Shown piece after piece: positions 61,348 through 64,000 of a stretch of 64,000 nt of DNA. The position numbers were made by a program, and so were the translations under genes. Origin of the DNA: Proteus cibi (lineage in GTDB: Bacteria; Pseudomonadota; Gammaproteobacteria; Enterobacterales; Enterobacteriaceae); the NCBI RefSeq assembly GCF_003144405.1, contig NZ_PENW01000011.1, positions 4,820-68,819 on the forward strand, read 5' to 3'. A model generated the notes under the pieces. The model was not told the origin of the DNA, ran no database searches, and worked only from the letters and a program-made list of their open reading frames with translations. Within the stretch, counting starts at the first letter, position 1. Every line of letters starts with the position of its first letter.

Positions 61348-62748
61348 CTAGGATGATAATGTTCTGATTAAGTTAGAAAAATCTTCTTTGATGTCATGAC
61401 TTTCTTCACGCAATTGCTCTATCTTTCGGCATGCATGAAGTACCGTTGTATGATCACGACCCCCAAAGGCATCCCCGATTTCAGGCAAGCTGTGGTTTGT
61501 TAATTCCTTCGCCAGCGCCATTGCCATTTGCCTCGGACGGGCAACCGATCGAGATCGCCGCTTTGACAGTAAATCAGCGACTTTAATTTTATAATACTCA
61601 GCAACCGTTTTTTGAATATTATCAATAGTGACTAATTTTTCCTGCAAGGCGAGCAGATCACGTAATGCTTCACGTACAAAGTCAATCGTAATTGCACGAC
61701 CCGTAAAGTTTGCGTTAGCAATCACTCGGTTTAATGCACCTTCAAGCTCACGGACGTTAGAACGAAGTCTTTTAGCAATAAAAAAGGCCACTTCGTCAGG
61801 TAACTGTATTTGGTTTTCATCCGCTTTTTTCATCAAAATCGCGACTCGGGTTTCAAGTTCAGGTGGCTCAATAGCCACCGTTAATCCCCAACCAAAGCGT
61901 GATTTTAATCTGTCTTCAACACCATTTATCTCTTTAGGATAACGGTCTGACGTTAAAATAATTTGCTGATTACCCTCTAACAATGCGTTAAAGGTATGAA
62001 AAAATTCTTCTTGTGAACGCTCTTTATTGGCAAAAAATTGAATATCATCAATTAATAGTGCATCCACAGAACGGTAATAGCGTTTAAAGTCTTCTATCGC
62101 ATTATTTTGTAATGCTTTTACCATATCTTGTACGAAACGTTCAGAATGCATATAAACCACTTTTGCATTCGCTTTGCGTTCCATAATGCTGTTACCCACT
62201 GCATGTAACAAGTGCGTTTTACCTAGCCCTGTTCCACCATATAAAAAGAGTGGGTTATAAGCGCCACCTGGGTTATCAGCAACTTGCCTTGCCGCCGCTC
62301 TTGCTAACTGGTTTGATTTACCTTCAACGAAATTATCAAACTTATGTTTGGGATTAACGTTAGAACGATAATTAAGTTCAGGCAGTTGAGATGCAGGTTG
62401 ATTATCCCAACTTGGGCGAACAGGCTGACTATGTGTTGGAACTGTATTTACCGTTGGATGTACAACAGCTTTAGGAATACTTTCCGTAGTACGCGCTGAT
62501 GCGGGTTTATTTCCCACTTCAAAACGTAAAGAAGGGACTTCAGAGCCACAAAAATCCACTAATAATGCATTGATATTATTAATGTATTTTTCTCTCACCC
62601 AATCTAAAACAAAACGATTAGGTGCATACAGCGCCAGCGTATTATCGCTTAGTTCTGCCTGCAAGGGACGTATCCACATACTAAATTCAGTGGCAGGTAA
62701 CTCATCCTGCAATCGGGCAAGACAATGCTGCCAAAGCGAAAGTGACAC
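61348..62748 (-). CDS. dnaA: DnaA, chromosomal replication initiator
   Basis: The 466-residue protein has domain I (about 1-80), a Pro/Thr/Ser-rich linker (about 80-130), the AAA+ domain with Walker [17 protein letters not shown] (about 170-185), Walker [10 protein letters not shown] (about 231-239), and the DNA-binding domain with the signature [15 protein letters not shown] (about 427-441). It initiates replication at oriC and represses itself through the DnaA box upstream. In the Enterobacterales oriC lies apart from dnaA, so no origin is called here. Confidence 0.98.
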   Translation of the reverse strand: MSLSLWQHCLARLQDELPATEFSMWIRPLQAELSDNTLALYAPNRFVLDWVREKYINNINALLVDFCGSEVPSLRFEVGNKPASARTTESIPKAVVHPTVNTVPTHSQPVRPSWDNQPASQLPELNYRSNVNPKHKFDNFVEGKSNQLARAAARQVADNPGGAYNPLFLYGGTGLGKTHLLHAVGNSIMERKANAKVVYMHSERFVQDMVKALQNNAIEDFKRYYRSVDALLIDDIQFFANKERSQEEFFHTFNALLEGNQQIILTSDRYPKEINGVEDRLKSRFGWGLTVAIEPPELETRVAILMKKADENQIQLPDEVAFFIAKRLRSNVRELEGALNRVIANANFTGRAITIDFVREALRDLLALQEKLVTIDNIQKTVAEYYKIKVADLLSKRRSRSVARPRQMAMALAKELTNHSLPEIGDAFGGRDHTTVLHACRKIEQLREESHDIKEDFSNLIRTLSS

Positions 62749-62993
62749 GGCGGACTCCCCTAAAAAAACAAGACTAAAAAATAAACAGGAAAAATGCAGT
62801 TAAACACTGTGTGCCTAAATACAAAGTGCACAACACCGTTCCTCTTCAATTCTTAATAAGGAACAACTCTTGGTGACAACGATTTTTTTACATCGTGACT
62901 CACGATCGCAGACTGGCTATTCTGATCGTGACGGGGGATCATATCGCAAAATGAAACGAAGATCCTCTTTCTTTTGCACAGTTTTTATGGTTT

Positions 62994-63002
62994 TTATCCA
63001 CA
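62994..63002 (+). promoter_or_regulatory. DnaA box
   Basis: TTATCCACA is the strong consensus DnaA box. It lies about 245 bases before the dnaA start, consistent with autoregulation. A one-mismatch box (TTATCCCCA, reverse strand) follows at 63084-63092. Confidence 0.85.
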
Positions 63003-63165
63003 GGCTTGCTGATTTACGATAATTCACCAAATGAAATATGCAAAGGCGTTCTAGTGTACTTGAGTCGTCCTATAAATAGCAATTGGGGATAACTTTCTCT
63101 TTGCATAAATATCCCGTTCTTATAGTAAGCGATCAAATATCTCTCATTTGATCCACCAAAGATCC

Positions 63166-63193
63166 TTGCGCTTTCACCATGAGTCCGTATAAT
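63166..63193 (+). promoter_or_regulatory. rpmH promoter 1
   Basis: TTGCGC, 16 bases, perfect -10 TATAAT. It stands about 295 bases before rpmH. Confidence 0.65.
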
Positions 63194-63342
63194 CTTGCAC
63201 CCTGCGTGCTTGTACCAACAAAGTCACTTATTAAGTCCTTTTTTAGGTCACGAATAAGCGTACTCGTTGCGCATAAGTCAGGATTGATTATCGGGTTTGC
63301 TAAAAAAGACGACAAAAATCGGTACTTAAAGCGTCATCTTCA

Positions 63343-63371
63343 TTGACGCATTTGAGTGATTTTATTACAAT
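63343..63371 (+). promoter_or_regulatory. rpmH promoter 2
   Basis: TTGACG (five of six), exactly 17 bases, TACAAT (five of six), about 118 bases before the rpmH start. Confidence 0.7.
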
Positions 63372-63476
63372 CCCGCATCTTTCCATCATTGATGCTGCGA
63401 TTGAAGTACTGGTTTGTTTATTTATTGCACGCCTGTCTGTCAACGCATTTGCTGAATCAGTAATTATATTAAGTAG

Positions 63477-63632
<156 letters not shown>

Positions 63633-63649
63633 TAAAAGCTAACCATTCC

Positions 63650-64000
63650 GTGGTTAAGCTCGCTTTTCCAAGGGAGTTACGTTTGTTAACTCCCAAGCAT
63701 TTCAATTTTGTTTTCCAGCAACCACAACGTGCGAGTTCACCAGAAGTTACTATTTTGGGTCGCCAGAATGAGCTGGGGCATCCCCGCATCGGTCTAACAA
63801 TCGCAAAGAAAAACGTTAAACGTGCTCATGAGCGCAATCGTATTAAACGATTAGCCCGTGAATACTTTCGTTTACATCAGCATGAATTACCGCCGATGGA
63901 TTTTGTGCTATTAGTAAGAAAAGGGGTTGCTGAACTTGATAACCATCAATTGACGGAAGTGTTGGGTAAATTATGGCGTCGTCATTGTCGCTTGGCTCAA
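63650..64000 (+). CDS. rnpA: RNase P protein component (RnpA), cut by window edge
   Basis: A GTG at 63650 opens [20 protein letters not shown] and continues 117 residues to the window edge ([10 protein letters not shown]), so only the last few residues are missing compared with the 119 of E. coli. The RNR signature [19 protein letters not shown] is present (about 53-71). It binds the RNase P RNA and helps mature tRNA 5' ends. Confidence 0.96.
   Translation, partial: MVKLAFPRELRLLTPKHFNFVFQQPQRASSPEVTILGRQNELGHPRIGLTIAKKNVKRAHERNRIKRLAREYFRLHQHELPPMDFVLLVRKGVAELDNHQLTEVLGKLWRRHCRLAQ

Noticed and set aside
62749-63092. Chromosomal origin oriC beside dnaA
   Set aside because: Only one perfect and one weak DnaA box are present, with no array of boxes or AT-rich 13-mers. 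In enteric bacteria oriC is near mnmG/mioC; this looks like dnaA autoregulation.

Overview
The window looks like a chromosomal segment of a low-GC member of the Enterobacterales, most likely Proteus (P. mirabilis or a close relative). Protein sequences of housekeeping genes (RpmG, RpmH, RnpA, GyrB, Dut, CpxR) are close to their E. coli counterparts as remembered. The DNA is AT-rich throughout. A Wzx/Wzy O-antigen locus sits between cpxA and the cysE-gpsA-secB block, which is the location known for Proteus O-antigen clusters. Species and serotype are inferences. I saw no tRNA, rRNA, IS element, prophage or CRISPR array.

Layout. 1-153: start of a glycosyltransferase cut by the window edge. 225-3259: envelope-stress module cpxP / cpxR-cpxA with a perfect CpxR box. 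3475-12465: O-antigen region, preceded by a degenerate JUMPstart/ops element. It holds three glycosyltransferases, Wzy, Wzx, Ugd, the tRNA methyltransferase gene trmL, an isolated glycosyltransferase-like gene, and a hexapeptide acetyltransferase coupled to cysE. 12465-21823: conserved genes cysE, gpsA, secB, a yibN-type rhodanese, rimO, envC, yibQ, tdh, kbl. 22094-39916: lipopolysaccharide inner and outer core genes: hldD-waaF-waaC, a reverse-strand GT9/deacetylase pair, waaQ-wabG-wabH, waaA-waaE-coaD, mutM, waaL and four more reverse-strand glycosyltransferases. 40065-46811: rpmBG, radC, coaBC, dut, slmA, pyrE, rph, yicC. 46937-56629: a more variable stretch with an orphan YefM-like antitoxin, murQ, a Sel1 protein, a GNAT/MocR divergent pair, a small methyltransferase, asd, and an AbgT transporter with peptidase T. 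56705-64000: gyrB-recF-dnaN-dnaA on the reverse strand, then rpmH and rnpA on the forward strand.

How the genes work together. About half of the window builds the cell surface. HldD makes the heptose donor; WaaA, WaaC, WaaF, WaaQ and WaaE build the inner core; WabG, WabH, WabN and further transferases extend it. Wzx and Wzy export and polymerise the O unit, and WaaL joins it to the core. The Cpx system, which senses envelope stress, lies next to the O-antigen locus. The O-antigen genes are markedly more AT-rich than their flanks and overlap head to tail, as expected of a transferred operon read as one long transcript under RfaH antitermination.

The strongest unexplained signal is in the slmA-pyrE gap (44071-44378): five consecutive stem-loops, the last an intrinsic terminator, behind an extended -10 promoter. 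I propose it as a small RNA. Other points of interest are the ops element almost touching the first O-antigen start codon, the YefM-like antitoxin with its TGTACA operator and a 12-codon stub in place of a toxin, the altered C-terminus of the cysE-coupled acetyltransferase, and a long-range hairpin in the rpmB leader. All functional calls come from reading the sequence and from remembered family features; no search was run.
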